Assembly (NCBI GenBank): GCA_003695015.1
Contig: RFJD01000457.1
Span: forward strand, 1 to 22,705
Source of the DNA: Verrucomicrobiota bacterium
GTDB lineage: Bacteria > Verrucomicrobiota > Verrucomicrobiia > Limisphaerales > J093
Length of the DNA: 22,705 nt
Direction: 5' to 3'
Shown: piece after piece, positions 11,834 to 20,595 of the stretch
Layout: every line of letters begins with the position of its first letter
How positions within the stretch are numbered: position 1 is the first letter of the stretch
Notes under the pieces: generated by a model
The model's input: the letters and a program-made list of their open reading frames with translations, nothing else
Told to the model about the DNA's origin: nothing
Database searches by the model: none
Program-made: the position numbers and the translations under genes

Positions 11834-14800
11834 ACCCCGCCCCCGACCAAGCCAGCCGGATGTCCGGCGCGCTGACGGAGTTCTCCCTCCGCCGGCGGAT
11901 CACCGTGCTGGTGATCTTCCTGAGCATCCTGGTGGTCGGGGTGGTGGCCATGCAGCGGATTCCGCTGGAGATCTTCCCCAGCGGTTACACGGGTCGGACG
12001 CTGACGGTCTTCGTGCCCTGGTTCAACGCGCCCTCCCGCGAGGTGCTGGACCGCATCACGCTGCCCTTGGAGGAGGAGCTGAGCACGGTGCGCGGACTCG
12101 AGAACCTCAACTCCTTCACCCGGTTGGGGGCCGCCACGGTGTTCTTGAGCTTCAAGCAGGGCGTGGACATGGACGTCGCCTACCGCGAGGTGCGCGACCG
12201 CGTCCAGCGCGCCCAAGCCCGTCTGCCGGAAGACGCCGACCGCGTTTACATCCGCAAGGAGGAAACCAGCGGCATCCCGGTGGTGGTCATCGGCGTGGTG
12301 CTGGATGAGTCGTTGCTGGACTACTACGACCTGGTCCAGCGCGAGATCGTCCAGCCCTTGCAGCGGCTCGACGGCGTGGCCCGGGTGGGCGTGGACGGCA
12401 TGATGGAGAAGGAGATCCTCATCGAGGTGGATCGCCAGAAGGTCGAGGCCAACGGGCTGAACCTCTACCAGATCACGCGGGACTTGCAGGGCGACAACTT
12501 CACCATGGCCAGCGGCTGGGTGCGGGAAGGCGGGCGGAAACTGTTGCTGCGGTCGGTGGCCACCTACCGGACGCTCGAGGAGGTCGAGAACCGGCGCCTG
12601 ACCAGTTCACTGGTTCTCAAGGACGTCGCGAAGGTCAAGTACGCCGAACCGGAGCGCCGCTGGGCGGCCCGGGTCAACGGCAACCGCGCCGTGGCGGTGT
12701 ACATCCTCAAGGAAGGGGAGGCCAACACCGTGGCGGTCTGCCGGCGCATCGCCGCCGAGCTGGATCGAATGACGCGGAACCCCCGCCTGGCGCACGTCCA
12801 CATGGAGGTCATCTTCAACCAGGGCGAGGTCGTGGTGGATTCGTTGATGAACCTCGTCCAAGGCGGTTGTCTGGGCGGCGGCATGGCCGGCCTGGTGTTG
12901 TTCCTCTTCCTTCGCCGGCTGCGATTGACCGCGATCGTCACCCTCTCCATCCCGCTGTCGCTGCTCATGGCCCTGGTGGTCATGTACTTCGCCGGTCAGT
13001 CCTTGAACATCCTCACCATCCTGGGGTTGTTCATCGGCGTCGGGATGCTGGTGGACAACTCGATCGTGGTGGCTGAGAACATCCACCGATTGCACGAGGA
13101 CGGACTGCCGCGGCGCGAGGCCTGTGTGCTGGGGGCGGGGGAGATCGCCTTGGCCATCACCCTGGCCACGCTCACGACGGTGATCGTCTTCGTGCCGGTG
13201 GCGCTGGTCGAGGGCGAGGGACAGTTCTTCCTGATCCGCCTGGCGCTGCCGGTGACCGTGTCGCTGCTGGCCTCGCTGTTCGTGGCCCTGGTGTTCATCC
13301 CGCTGAGCGTGTATCTGACCCTGCCGCGGCACGGGGCCGAACGCCCGTTGACCCGGGCCTGGCACCGGGCGGTCGAGGGCGTGCTGGGCCGGTTCTACCG
13401 GGCCACGTTTGGCTTCCTGAACCGTGCGTACGGGCGGGGATTGGCCTGGGCGTTGGGGCATCGGCTCGACTTGGTTCTCCTGCTGGCGGCCGGGTTCGCC
13501 GCCACCTGGTGGTGGGGCTGGAAGCGGATCGATTTCGTCGAGCAACAGGAGGAGGATCGGACCAGCTTCAACATCTCGATCGAAGCCTCCGGAGAGTACG
13601 GGTTCGAGGACCTGGCCGAGTATTTTGCCGAGGTCGAGAAGATCATGCAGGCCAAGAAGGAGGAATTCGACCTGAAGGGCTACCTCACCCTGCACGGCAC
13701 CCGCTGGGGACGGGTCGAGGGTTGGCTGAAGGAGGATCGCGAGACCACCCTCACCGCCAAGGAGATCGGCGAGGACATCATGAAATCCCTGCCCAAACGG
13801 CCGGGCATCCGGCTGTTTTACGGCCGAGAGGACCGCTCCCGCCAGGCGAAGGGCGCCGAGGTCTATGGCCTGCGCCTGGAGGGCGACGACCCCGTGCAAT
13901 TGGAGCAGGTGGCCAAGGACCTCGAACCGGTGTTGCTCGGCGTGCCCGGCGTGTTGGGCATCCGCAAAAGCGAGGAAACCAGCCCCAGCGAGATGGCGTT
14001 GTTGCTGGACCGGGACCGCGCCAACGCCATCGGCGTCAACCCCGAGATCGTCGCCTTCCTGGTCGGCTACGCCCTCCGGGGCAGCGCCCTGCCCAAGTAC
14101 AACGCCGAAGGCCGTGAGATCCCCGTCCGCATCCGCTTCGAAAAAGCGGACCGCGAGGGGGTGGACGCCTTGGGCGCCTTCCAAGTGCCCCTGCCCGGCG
14201 GGGGATTCGTGCCGCTGGCCGCCCTGACCCGGCCGCGCATGCTGGTGAGTCCGCGCGGCATCTTCAGGGCCAACAAGCGGGTTTCCGAGTGGATCACGCT
14301 CGAGTTGAAAAAAGAACAGGCCGCCGAGGCCCGGCGCACCTTGGACGCCCTCCAGCGAATGATCGACCTGCCCGAGGGCGTTTCCTTCGGCCAGTCGCCT
14401 CAGGTGGCCTTCAACCAGGAACTGCTCAACATGGCCTTCGCCGCCGCCCTGTCGGTGGTGTTCATCTACCTGCTGATGGGGTTCTTGTTCGAGAGCTTCA
14501 TCCTGCCGCTTTCGATTTTGCTGACCATCCCGCTGGCCGGCATCGGCGTGGTGTGGATCCATGTGCTGGCCGGGCGGGACATCGATTTTCTCGGCGCGGT
14601 GGCGGTGGTGCTGTTGGTGGGGGTGGTGGTGAACAACGGCATCGTGCTGATCGACTACGTCAATCGCCTGCGGGAGCGCGGGCTGGCGCGCCGGGAGGCC
14701 CTGTTGACCGCGGCGGACCGGCGCTTCCGGCCCATCGCCATGACCGCCCTGACCACCATCATCGGCATGATCCCGCTGACGATCCAACGCCCCAACGACA

Positions 14801-15027
14801 TCGGCATGAGCTACAAGAGCTTCGGCCTGACGCTCATCGGCGGGCTCTCGACCGCCACCCTGTTGACCTTGCTGGTGGTGCCGGTCTTCTACACCTTTTT
14901 CGATGACGCCCGGAACGGGCTGCTGCGGCTCTGGAGGCGCGTCGGAAGCCGGACGCCTGCTGCGCCCGGCGCTCACGCCGCCCCGGCCTCCGCGGCGAGC
15001 CCTTCGGCTTGGAAACCCACATCATGA
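11830..15027 (+). CDS. RND efflux pump subunit 2 (AcrB superfamily)
   Basis: A 1065-residue second RND permease of normal length that is clearly distinct from its upstream neighbour, not a recent duplicate. TM1 is at about residues 24-41, followed by RIPLEIFPSG and the porter-domain signature PLEEELSTVRGLENLNS. TM2-TM6 lie at about 336-500, TM7 at about 537-560 and TM8-TM12 at about 866-1030. The TM4 relay motif is MLVDNSIVVAEN with D409, and TM10 has VVVNNGIVLIDY. The loop between TM6 and TM7 is of normal length here. The ATG at 11830 is preferred because it overlaps the preceding stop (ATGA) and directly precedes the TM1 region; no Shine-Dalgarno is seen, so translation probably depends on coupling. 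Two pump genes behind one adaptor recall MdtABC, in which two permeases form a mixed trimer, but whether these two assemble together is unknown. Confidence 0.95.
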
Positions 15028-15770
15028 ACGGACGGTTCCATCGCATCCGGGGCCGGGGGATTCTCTGGCTGACGCTTCTGACTCTGGGACTCGCGGCGGC
15101 CGGCTGCCGGCGCTCCGGTCCCGAAACCACGCCCCCGTCACCGCCGCGGGATTTGACCGATTTCCCGCCGGTCGAGTCCGTGCCCGGCGCCGCCTTGGAA
15201 AGGCTGCGGCCGGTGGCCCTCGAACGCGGCCGCCGCATCGCCGCCGAAGCCTTCACGGTCCTGAGTGGGGAACTCCGCCGGGCCCTCGAAGCGGGCGGGT
15301 TCACCAACGCCATCCGCCTCTGCTCGGTGAAGGCGCTGCCTCTGACCCGGCTGGTCGGCGACACCAACCAGGTCCGGCTCCGCCGCGTTTCGCACCGGGC
15401 CCGCAATCCCGCCAACCAAGCCGACACCGAGGAGCTCCGGATCATCGAGTGCTACCAAGAGATGCTGGCCGAAGGGGTGACCAACCTGGCGCCCGTCGTC
15501 GTCCAGCCCGCCACCAACCGCATCACCTTCTACGCGCCGATCGTCCTGAACAACCCGTTGTGCCTGGCCTGCCACGGTGAACCGGGCTCGACGCTCCTCC
15601 CCCAAGCCGCGGAACTGCTCCCGCAACTGTACCCGGAGGACCGGGCCACTGGCTTCCGGCTGGGTGATTTGCGGGGGTTGTGGCGGATCGATTTCACGCC
15701 GGAATCCCTGACCAACGCCTCGCCGGCCGGGGCGGAATTCCCGGCGGCAGCCGCCTCGCCGGGCAACTGA
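15024..15770 (+). CDS. DUF3365/Tll0287-like c-type heme lipoprotein
   Basis: A 248-residue exported protein. A hydrophobic signal ends in the lipobox AAAGC, so C28 is the likely lipid-anchored residue and the protein should sit in the periplasm on a membrane. The body has the DUF3365 (Tll0287-like) pattern: AIRLCSVKALPLT, then RLRRVSHRARNPANQAD, then ITFYAPIVLNNPLCLACHGE. The last part contains CLACH (C180, C183, H184), a covalent heme c-binding CxxCH. Tll0287 from a cyanobacterium is a heme-binding PAS-like protein thought to sense redox or a ligand. The gene begins by ATGA overlap with subunit 2; an ATG five codons upstream (15009) is possible but less likely. No Shine-Dalgarno is evident. 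Its position as the last gene of an efflux operon is unusual and suggests a heme protein tied to export, which is inference. Confidence 0.88.
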   Translation: MNGRFHRIRGRGILWLTLLTLGLAAAGCRRSGPETTPPSPPRDLTDFPPVESVPGAALERLRPVALERGRRIAAEAFTVLSGELRRALEAGGFTNAIRLCSVKALPLTRLVGDTNQVRLRRVSHRARNPANQADTEELRIIECYQEMLAEGVTNLAPVVVQPATNRITFYAPIVLNNPLCLACHGEPGSTLLPQAAELLPQLYPEDRATGFRLGDLRGLWRIDFTPESLTNASPAGAEFPAAAASPGN

Positions 15771-15816
15771 GACCAAGGCAGCCCCAGACAGCTCTTCCGA
15801 GCGGGTGGGCGTCGGG

Positions 15817-15823
15817 AAAAAAA
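15817..15823 (-). terminator. T-run just after tRNA-Asp
   Basis: On the minus strand a run of seven Ts begins four bases after the encoded CCA end of the tRNA. No separate hairpin sits between, so termination could use the tRNA fold or this may simply be a weak stop signal. Confidence 0.3.
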
Positions 15824-15827
15824 GAAG

Positions 15828-15904
15828 TGGCGGGAGCGGCGGGGCTCGAACCCGTAACCTCTGCCGTGACAGGGCAGCGCTCTAACCAATTGAGCTACGC
15901 CCCC
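15828..15904 (-). tRNA. tRNA-Asp (anticodon GTC)
   Basis: The minus strand folds into a full cloverleaf. The acceptor is GGGGGCG with CGCTCCC (one G-T pair), the D stem is GCTC/GAGC, and the anticodon stem is CTGCC/GGCAG with loop CTGTCAC. The T loop is TTCGAGC and the CCA end is encoded. The anticodon GTC lies at 15870-15868 and the discriminator base is G73, both as expected for aspartate. The first T-stem pair is an A-C mismatch (A49-C65). It lies between the convergent end of the efflux operon and the ABC gene on its own strand, with its own promoter. Confidence 0.97.
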
Positions 15905-15917
15905 GCGGGCGGCGCAA

Positions 15918-15946
15918 AAAGTAGGCAAGAGCCACCGGGGCGTCAA
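15918..15946 (-). promoter_or_regulatory. Promoter of tRNA-Asp
   Basis: On the minus strand TTGACG (15946-15941) is followed by exactly 17 bases and TACTTT (15923-15918). The tRNA 5' end is 13 bases further on. The -35 box matches at five of six bases and the -10 box at three of six. Confidence 0.6.
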
Positions 15947-16013
15947 CCCCTCAGATGAGATTTTTTCCCGATTTGCCGCGTGGAGCGGGTGGGACGGGCA
16001 CGCCGCCTCCGAA

Positions 16014-16970
16014 TCAGGCCGTTTCGCCGCGGGTCACCCGCAGGAAGACTTCCTCCAACCCCAGCTCGTCCTCGCGGAACTCCAGCAGCCTGAACCCGCC
16101 TTTGACCAGCACCTCCGGCACGATCGCATGGTCCACCTCGTGGTCGGTCAGGGTGATGCGCAACCGGCCGTCCACTTCCTCGACCTCGCTGACCTCGGGC
16201 CGCTGGCGCAACAGCTCCGCCGCCTTCGCGGGGTCGTCGGCCACTCTGGCCCAAACGACGCGGCCGGGCGCCATCTGGTCGCGGACCCCCTGCACCGGGC
16301 CGCTGTAGATGAGCCGGCCTTTCTCGATGATGGCCACGCGGTTGCAGAGGCTTTGCAACTCGCTGAGGATGTGGGAGGAGATGATGATGGTTTTCCCCAG
16401 GCGCTGGAGTTCCTGGAGGATCGCCATCACCTCGATCCGGGCGCGTGGGTCCAGGCCGCTGGCCGGTTCGTCCAGCAGCAGGACCTTGGGATCGTGGATG
16501 AGCACGCGGGCCAGGCCGAGCCGTTGCTGCATGCCCCGGCTGAGGGCGCCGATCAGTTCGCCCCGTTTGTGCGTCAGGCCCACCAGTTCGAGGACGTCAT
16601 TGACGGTCTGTTCGCGTCGGGCGGCCGGGATCTTGTAGCAGGCGCCGAAGAAATCGAGGTACTCGGTCACCTCCATGTCCTTGTACACGCCGAAGAAGTC
16701 CGGCATGTAGCCGATGATGTGACGGACGGCGTCGGCTTCCTTGACGATGTCGTGGCCCAGGACGGTGGCGGTGCCCTCCGAGGGTGCCAGGAAGGTCGCC
16801 AGGATGCGCAGGGTGGTGGTCTTGCCGGCGCCGTTCGAGCCGATGAACCCGAAGAGGTCGCCGCGGTAAACGGTCATGTCGAGCCGATCCACGGCCAGCG
16901 TCGTCCCATAACGGCGGGTGAGCTGGTGGGTCTGGACGGCGATTTCGGGAGGGGCGGCAGTCTCGTTCAT
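16014..16970 (-). CDS. ABC transporter ATP-binding protein (ABC-2 type)
   Basis: A 318-residue cytoplasmic ATPase of the ABC-2/DRA family that would drive an export or membrane-remodelling permease. Walker A is GSNGAGKTT (about 44-52). The Q-loop region reads GYMPDFFGVY with D91 where glutamine is usual, a variant I recall from this subfamily. The signature is LSRGMQQR (143-150), Walker B is VLLLDEP (163-169), and SGLD and ISSH mark the D- and H-loops. A C-terminal domain of about 85 residues ends with EVFLRVTRG, as in this family. The ATG overlaps the stop of the upstream membrane-protein gene (ATGA), so the two are probably coupled. No ABC permease gene adjoins it: the next feature downstream is tRNA-Asp. 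A longer upstream in-frame extension exists but runs antiframe through the neighbour and is rejected. Confidence 0.95.
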   Translation of the reverse strand: MNETAAPPEIAVQTHQLTRRYGTTLAVDRLDMTVYRGDLFGFIGSNGAGKTTTLRILATFLAPSEGTATVLGHDIVKEADAVRHIIGYMPDFFGVYKDMEVTEYLDFFGACYKIPAARREQTVNDVLELVGLTHKRGELIGALSRGMQQRLGLARVLIHDPKVLLLDEPASGLDPRARIEVMAILQELQRLGKTIIISSHILSELQSLCNRVAIIEKGRLIYSGPVQGVRDQMAPGRVVWARVADDPAKAAELLRQRPEVSEVEEVDGRLRITLTDHEVDHAIVPEVLVKGGFRLLEFREDELGLEEVFLRVTRGETA

Positions 16971-19210
16971 GGCTGAGGGGAAGCGGTGGCGCCGGGACCG
17001 GTTGCGGGGTTCGGTTCGAACGCCAGACGGTAGAGGGTGTGACGGGCCATGCGCTTGACGGGGCGGCTGAGCCAGGGACGGCCGAAGGGGCCGTTTTCCG
17101 GCTGCCACGCCAGCAGCACCGCCTGGCCGCGGTCCAGCAACGGACTCAAGTCCAGCCCCGGCGGGTAAATCCATTGGCGGACGCCCGGCCCCGTGGTCAC
17201 GACGCCGGTGGCATCGAGGAAGGAAAGCGCCGCCAGATTGCGCAAGCCGAGGTCCAGGCGCCCCATCTCGGTCGAGCCGAACGCCCGCCGCCGGGCGTTG
17301 ACCGCCATCTGGAAGTTTTGCTGGACCAGGCTCATCAAGCCCGCCAGCGGTTCGCCCCTGTTGAGCGGGATCGGGAAAGTCCGGGTTCCCCCGGCCGCGA
17401 CCCCGTCGAGGAACCACACCTTGCCGTTCCAGACCAAGGCGACTTGCGCCAGGGGATGCGGGGTGTGGTTTTCCACCACCAGACGCGGCGAATTCCCGGC
17501 GCGTTCCATCCGAACGGTCAGCGGCGGTTCGGCCGGCTGGGTCCAATCCGAGGCGTAGAGCAGGGTGGTCCAGACCGGCACCGACACGCGCGCCCGCAAC
17601 TCGCGGTCGGTGTAAAGGGCCTCGATGTCACCGCCCGCGGACTGTCCGACCGCGCTGCCGAGGAATTCCGGGCGCAGCGTGGCCCTGGGGACGGGCGGTT
17701 GGATCTCGTAGCGTGCGTTGGCCGAGGAATAAAGCGCCCCGTAAGTGCGGCCGCGGAGTTGGGCCTCCCCGTTGACGGGGAGGATGTCCACCAGGTGCAG
17801 CTCGTTCCACTCGGTTTCGCCCGCGCGGAGCTTGTAGCCGATGAAGTAGATCAGCAGGGAGAAGAGGATCACGTAGGCCGGGAAGGTGATCCAGGTCAGG
17901 ATCTGGCGGTTGATGCTCTTGAGCCAGAAATAGTCGATCGGGCCGATGACCAGCAGGTAAACCAGCAGCAGCACCAGGAGCCAGCCGACCGGCAGTTTGT
18001 GGATCTGGCGGCTTTCGATCATCGCGCCCACCACGCCATCGGCGCTGGCGCCGCCATAGAAGGTGCGGTTGGCCGTGCCGAGTTGGGCGCCCGGCACGTC
18101 GGCGAGCCGCGCCCAGAACCACGACCGGAGTTTCCACGACTTGAACGGTTCCCGTTCGGGGTTGAAGGCCAGCAGGGTGATCCGCCCCCGGCCCAAGGGG
18201 GCGGTCTGGATCCAGGGCGAGTCGGCCGGCCCCAACCACGGCTGGCCGGCCAGGGGGATCAGCTTGAATCGCGCGGCCTGGCTGTTCTCGAAGGTCGGAT
18301 CGGGTTCAAGCCGCGGGTAAGGGTTGCGGAACGCACCGCCGGGCGTCGCCGGGTTCCTCGGGGTCCGCCCGGTCCAGGAACCGAATTCCGGTTCGTCCGC
18401 GGGACCGTTGCGGAGCCACCTTTGGAAGACCTCCGCCACGCGGTTGGTGCTCAAGGGCCCGAACCGGCCGGGCAGCACGGCAGCCAGCCATGGGGCGCCG
18501 GCGAAATCCTGCGCCTGCTCGGGGGCGACGATCAGATGCCCGCCGCTGCGCACCCAGGTCAGCAGCGCTTCGGCCTGGGCCGGGGTCAGGGTCAGGGCGG
18601 TCTCGCTGTTGAGGTAGAGGCTGGTGAGGCCCTCGAGGGCCAGCGGGTTGTCGGGGAACAGTTCCGGCGTCAGCCGCGCCACTTGGGGCTTGGTTTCCTC
18701 GCGGGGCCCGGCCGGTTCGGGGAACTGCGGCATGCCGGCAAAGGTCCGCGGCAACGCGCCCATCAGGTGGGTTTCCCACGCCACGTCGCCGGCCCGCAGG
18801 TTGGGGCGCTCGGCCTGCACCCGGCCCGAGGCGTCCCGCAACACCGCCCGCCACGAGGTGTAGCGGCTGGAGGCGAAGACCGGCAGGGAGAAGCGCTTGC
18901 GGGTGTTGGAGGGCAGCTCGACCGGGAACCGGATCACCTGATCCCCGCCCAGATGCCGCTGGCGCAGCTCGAAGACGGCGTCAAAGGCCGCCCCGTCGTT
19001 GTACACTTCGCAGGCGACCGGAAACCACGCGGCCTCGCGGACCAGGCCGTCGTTGGCCCCGCTGCTGCCGTACCCCACGAAAACGTCGAACTGCAGCTCG
19101 GCCCGGGCGAGCAGCGCCAGCGGGAGCCAGACTGCCGCCAGCAGCCAAGCCGGCCGGAAGGCGGCGGGTCGGCGGCGCAGGCCGCTGATTGGACGTCGGG
19201 ACGAACCCAT
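16967..19210 (-). CDS. Large membrane-anchored protein with amidotransferase-like region, partner of ABC ATPase
   Basis: A 747-residue protein without a name I can assign. A signal peptide (Arg-rich start, hydrophobic core, cleavage near ARA|EL at about residue 36) is followed by a beta-rich exported domain (about 37-150). A region around 185-330 contains LTPAQAEALLTWVRSGGHLIVAPE, which resembles the glutamine-amidotransferase-like fold found in large ABC-associated membrane proteins, though no catalytic Cys-His-Glu set is evident. Two strong helices lie at about 407-424 and 437-457 (with PIDYFWLKSI between them), and a C-terminal beta-rich part of about 290 residues follows. A TTG at 19228 could add six residues; the ATG at 19210 fits better with the promoter 30-60 bases upstream. 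The stop overlaps the ATPase start (ATGA), so the product probably works with that ATPase. Function is unknown. Confidence 0.8.
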   Translation of the reverse strand: MGSSRRPISGLRRRPAAFRPAWLLAAVWLPLALLARAELQFDVFVGYGSSGANDGLVREAAWFPVACEVYNDGAAFDAVFELRQRHLGGDQVIRFPVELPSNTRKRFSLPVFASSRYTSWRAVLRDASGRVQAERPNLRAGDVAWETHLMGALPRTFAGMPQFPEPAGPREETKPQVARLTPELFPDNPLALEGLTSLYLNSETALTLTPAQAEALLTWVRSGGHLIVAPEQAQDFAGAPWLAAVLPGRFGPLSTNRVAEVFQRWLRNGPADEPEFGSWTGRTPRNPATPGGAFRNPYPRLEPDPTFENSQAARFKLIPLAGQPWLGPADSPWIQTAPLGRGRITLLAFNPEREPFKSWKLRSWFWARLADVPGAQLGTANRTFYGGASADGVVGAMIESRQIHKLPVGWLLVLLLVYLLVIGPIDYFWLKSINRQILTWITFPAYVILFSLLIYFIGYKLRAGETEWNELHLVDILPVNGEAQLRGRTYGALYSSANARYEIQPPVPRATLRPEFLGSAVGQSAGGDIEALYTDRELRARVSVPVWTTLLYASDWTQPAEPPLTVRMERAGNSPRLVVENHTPHPLAQVALVWNGKVWFLDGVAAGGTRTFPIPLNRGEPLAGLMSLVQQNFQMAVNARRRAFGSTEMGRLDLGLRNLAALSFLDATGVVTTGPGVRQWIYPPGLDLSPLLDRGQAVLLAWQPENGPFGRPWLSRPVKRMARHTLYRLAFEPNPATGPGATASPQP

Positions 19211-19245
19211 GGGGACTGTTGTTTTCAATGCCGGTTGACCGCGAC

Positions 19246-19274
19246 CTTTTAGCCGGTCGGGTCGCGCCCGGCAA
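19246..19274 (-). promoter_or_regulatory. Candidate promoter of the membrane-protein/ABC ATPase pair
   Basis: On the minus strand TTGCCG (19274-19269) is followed by 17 bases and TAAAAG (19251-19246), four of six consensus bases in each box. Transcription would start about 29 bases before the ATG at 19210, with too little room for an alternative start at 19228 to have a ribosome site. Confidence 0.5.
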
Positions 19275-19333
19275 TTCCTTTCCGGCGGATCGTCCCGGCG
19301 TTGCGGTGGCGGCCGGCCGCACCCCCGCCGGCC

Positions 19334-20323
19334 TCACTCGCTGATCCGCTCGTAGAAGGCGGCGATGTCCTCGCGGGGTTCGGTGTCGTAGTAGGCGATC
19401 GCCGCCCGGGGGTGTTGGTTGAAGTGGCCGGTGAGCATGTAGGCCAGGTCGAAGCCCCAGTGCATTTTCTCGCGCATGGGGAGGATGTGGTCCTGGACGC
19501 ACTTGAGCACCGGCACCAGATCGTACTTCGGGTTGTGCAGGAAGCTGAGGAGCAACTCGGTGAGGCAGTTGCCGGCGCCGCGGCCCAGGCCGGCCATGGT
19601 GCAGTCCAGCCGGTTGGCTCCCAGGATGATGGCCTCGATGGTGTTGGCGAAGGCCAGTTGCATGTTGTTGTGGGCGTGGATGCCGACGTCCTTGCCGGCC
19701 TCCTTGCAGTAGCCGAGGTACTTCTTGACTAGGTAGCGGATCTGTTCGCTGTACAGGGAGCCGAAGCTGTCCACCACGTAGATCGCGTCGGCTTCGGATT
19801 CGACCAGGATTTCCAAGGCTTCGTTGAGTTCGCGGTCCGGCACCGTCGAAACGGCCATCAGGTTGATGGTGGTTTCGTAGCCCATGTCATGGGCGTGTTT
19901 GACCATGTCCAAGGCGGTGGGGATCTGGTGGACGTAGCAGGCGACACGGACCAGATCGATGACGCTGTCCTTCTTGGGGCCGATGTCGGTCTTGTAGTCG
20001 GTCCGTTCGGCGTCTGCCATGACCGAGAGCTTCAGGTCGGTGGGGTTGTCGCCGACGATACGGCGGATGTCCTCCTCCCGGCAGTACTTCCAGCAGCCGA
20101 ACTCCCCGAGCACGATGTTGCGGCGGGAAGCCTTGTAGCCCATCTCCATGTAGTCGATGCCCGCGGCGACGCAGGTCTCATAGACGGCCTTCACCACTTC
20201 GTCGGGGAACTGGTGTTTGTTCATCAGGCCGCCATCGCGGATGGTGCAGTCCAGCACCTTGATCTCGGGCCGGTAACCGAGCCAGCGGCCGGCCGGGGAT
20301 TCCTTGCCTTTTGCAGCAGTCAT
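19334..20323 (-). CDS. HMGL-like aldolase (pyruvate carboxyltransferase superfamily)
   Basis: A 329-residue TIM-barrel enzyme of the HMG-CoA lyase-like/DRE superfamily. The strand-1 motif is LDCTIRDGG with R29-D30, and the metal-binding histidines are H216 and H218 in GIHAHNN. AGLGRGAGN (244-252) follows. Members cleave or form C-C bonds in 2-oxo acids, such as 4-hydroxy-2-oxovalerate aldolase or 2-isopropylmalate synthase; the length fits aldolases rather than synthases with regulatory domains. The final segment (WGFDLAYMLTGHFNQHPRAAIAYY) resembles the C-terminal helices of the 4-hydroxy-2-oxovalerate aldolase type, but no aldehyde dehydrogenase partner lies here. The ATG at 20323 starts immediately before the conserved body; only weak purines precede it. 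It is divergent from the rhamnulokinase-family gene, 272 bp away, which hints at linked sugar metabolism. The substrate is unknown. Confidence 0.88.
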   Translation of the reverse strand: MTAAKGKESPAGRWLGYRPEIKVLDCTIRDGGLMNKHQFPDEVVKAVYETCVAAGIDYMEMGYKASRRNIVLGEFGCWKYCREEDIRRIVGDNPTDLKLSVMADAERTDYKTDIGPKKDSVIDLVRVACYVHQIPTALDMVKHAHDMGYETTINLMAVSTVPDRELNEALEILVESEADAIYVVDSFGSLYSEQIRYLVKKYLGYCKEAGKDVGIHAHNNMQLAFANTIEAIILGANRLDCTMAGLGRGAGNCLTELLLSFLHNPKYDLVPVLKCVQDHILPMREKMHWGFDLAYMLTGHFNQHPRAAIAYYDTEPREDIAAFYERISE

Positions 20324-20595
20324 GATCGGTCTTTCGTTCTTGGAAATCGGCGCCCCTGCCGCCAAACGGCGGCGGATGCGGCGGCAAAGTCTGCCCCGTC
20401 GCCCGCCGGCCGAACAGCGCAAAATCCGGCGGTGGCTGGTCCGCGTTGGATGCGTGGGCCACGCTCGGTGCAGGCTGGAAGCCCGCCCCACCAATCGGAC
20501 GGCGGCCGGTCCGCGGGGGAAGCGGGGGCCGGGAAACGGCTTGTCGATGGGGCGGGGTTGGCCCGATGCTGGGGCCATCCGAATCGGGCAAAGCT
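20324..20595. other. Divergent intergenic region between the aldolase and sugar-kinase genes
   Basis: This 272-bp gap must hold the control regions of both genes. It has no convincing promoter: TTGTCG (20541-20546), 18 bases, then GATGCT is a weak plus-strand candidate. CCCGAT (20562-20567) can pair with ATCGGG (20583-20588) just before the kinase ATG. TGCCGCC (20357-20363) can pair either with GGCGGC (20368-20373) or with GGCGGCA (20380-20386). No gene is seen in it; open frames through it are extensions of the neighbours. Confidence 0.4.

Noticed and set aside
12607..14976. A 789-codon open frame on the minus strand opposite the second RND gene
   Set aside because: It is antisense to a complete, conserved RND gene and its translation is Gln/His/Arg/Gly-rich without any motif, the typical shadow of GC-rich codon use.
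15791..15802. Small hairpin GCTC-TTCC-GAGC after the efflux operon
   Set aside because: Only four base pairs and no T-run on either strand next to it.
16971..17546. An in-frame upstream extension of the ABC ATPase within the neighbouring gene
   Set aside because: The extension is Arg/Pro/Gly-rich and the ATG at 16970 overlaps the neighbouring stop directly before a normal ABC N terminus.
17039..19252. A 737-codon plus-strand open frame opposite the large membrane protein
   Set aside because: Low-complexity Arg/Gly/Gln composition with no domain, while the minus strand has a signal peptide, helices and an ATGA link to the ATPase gene.
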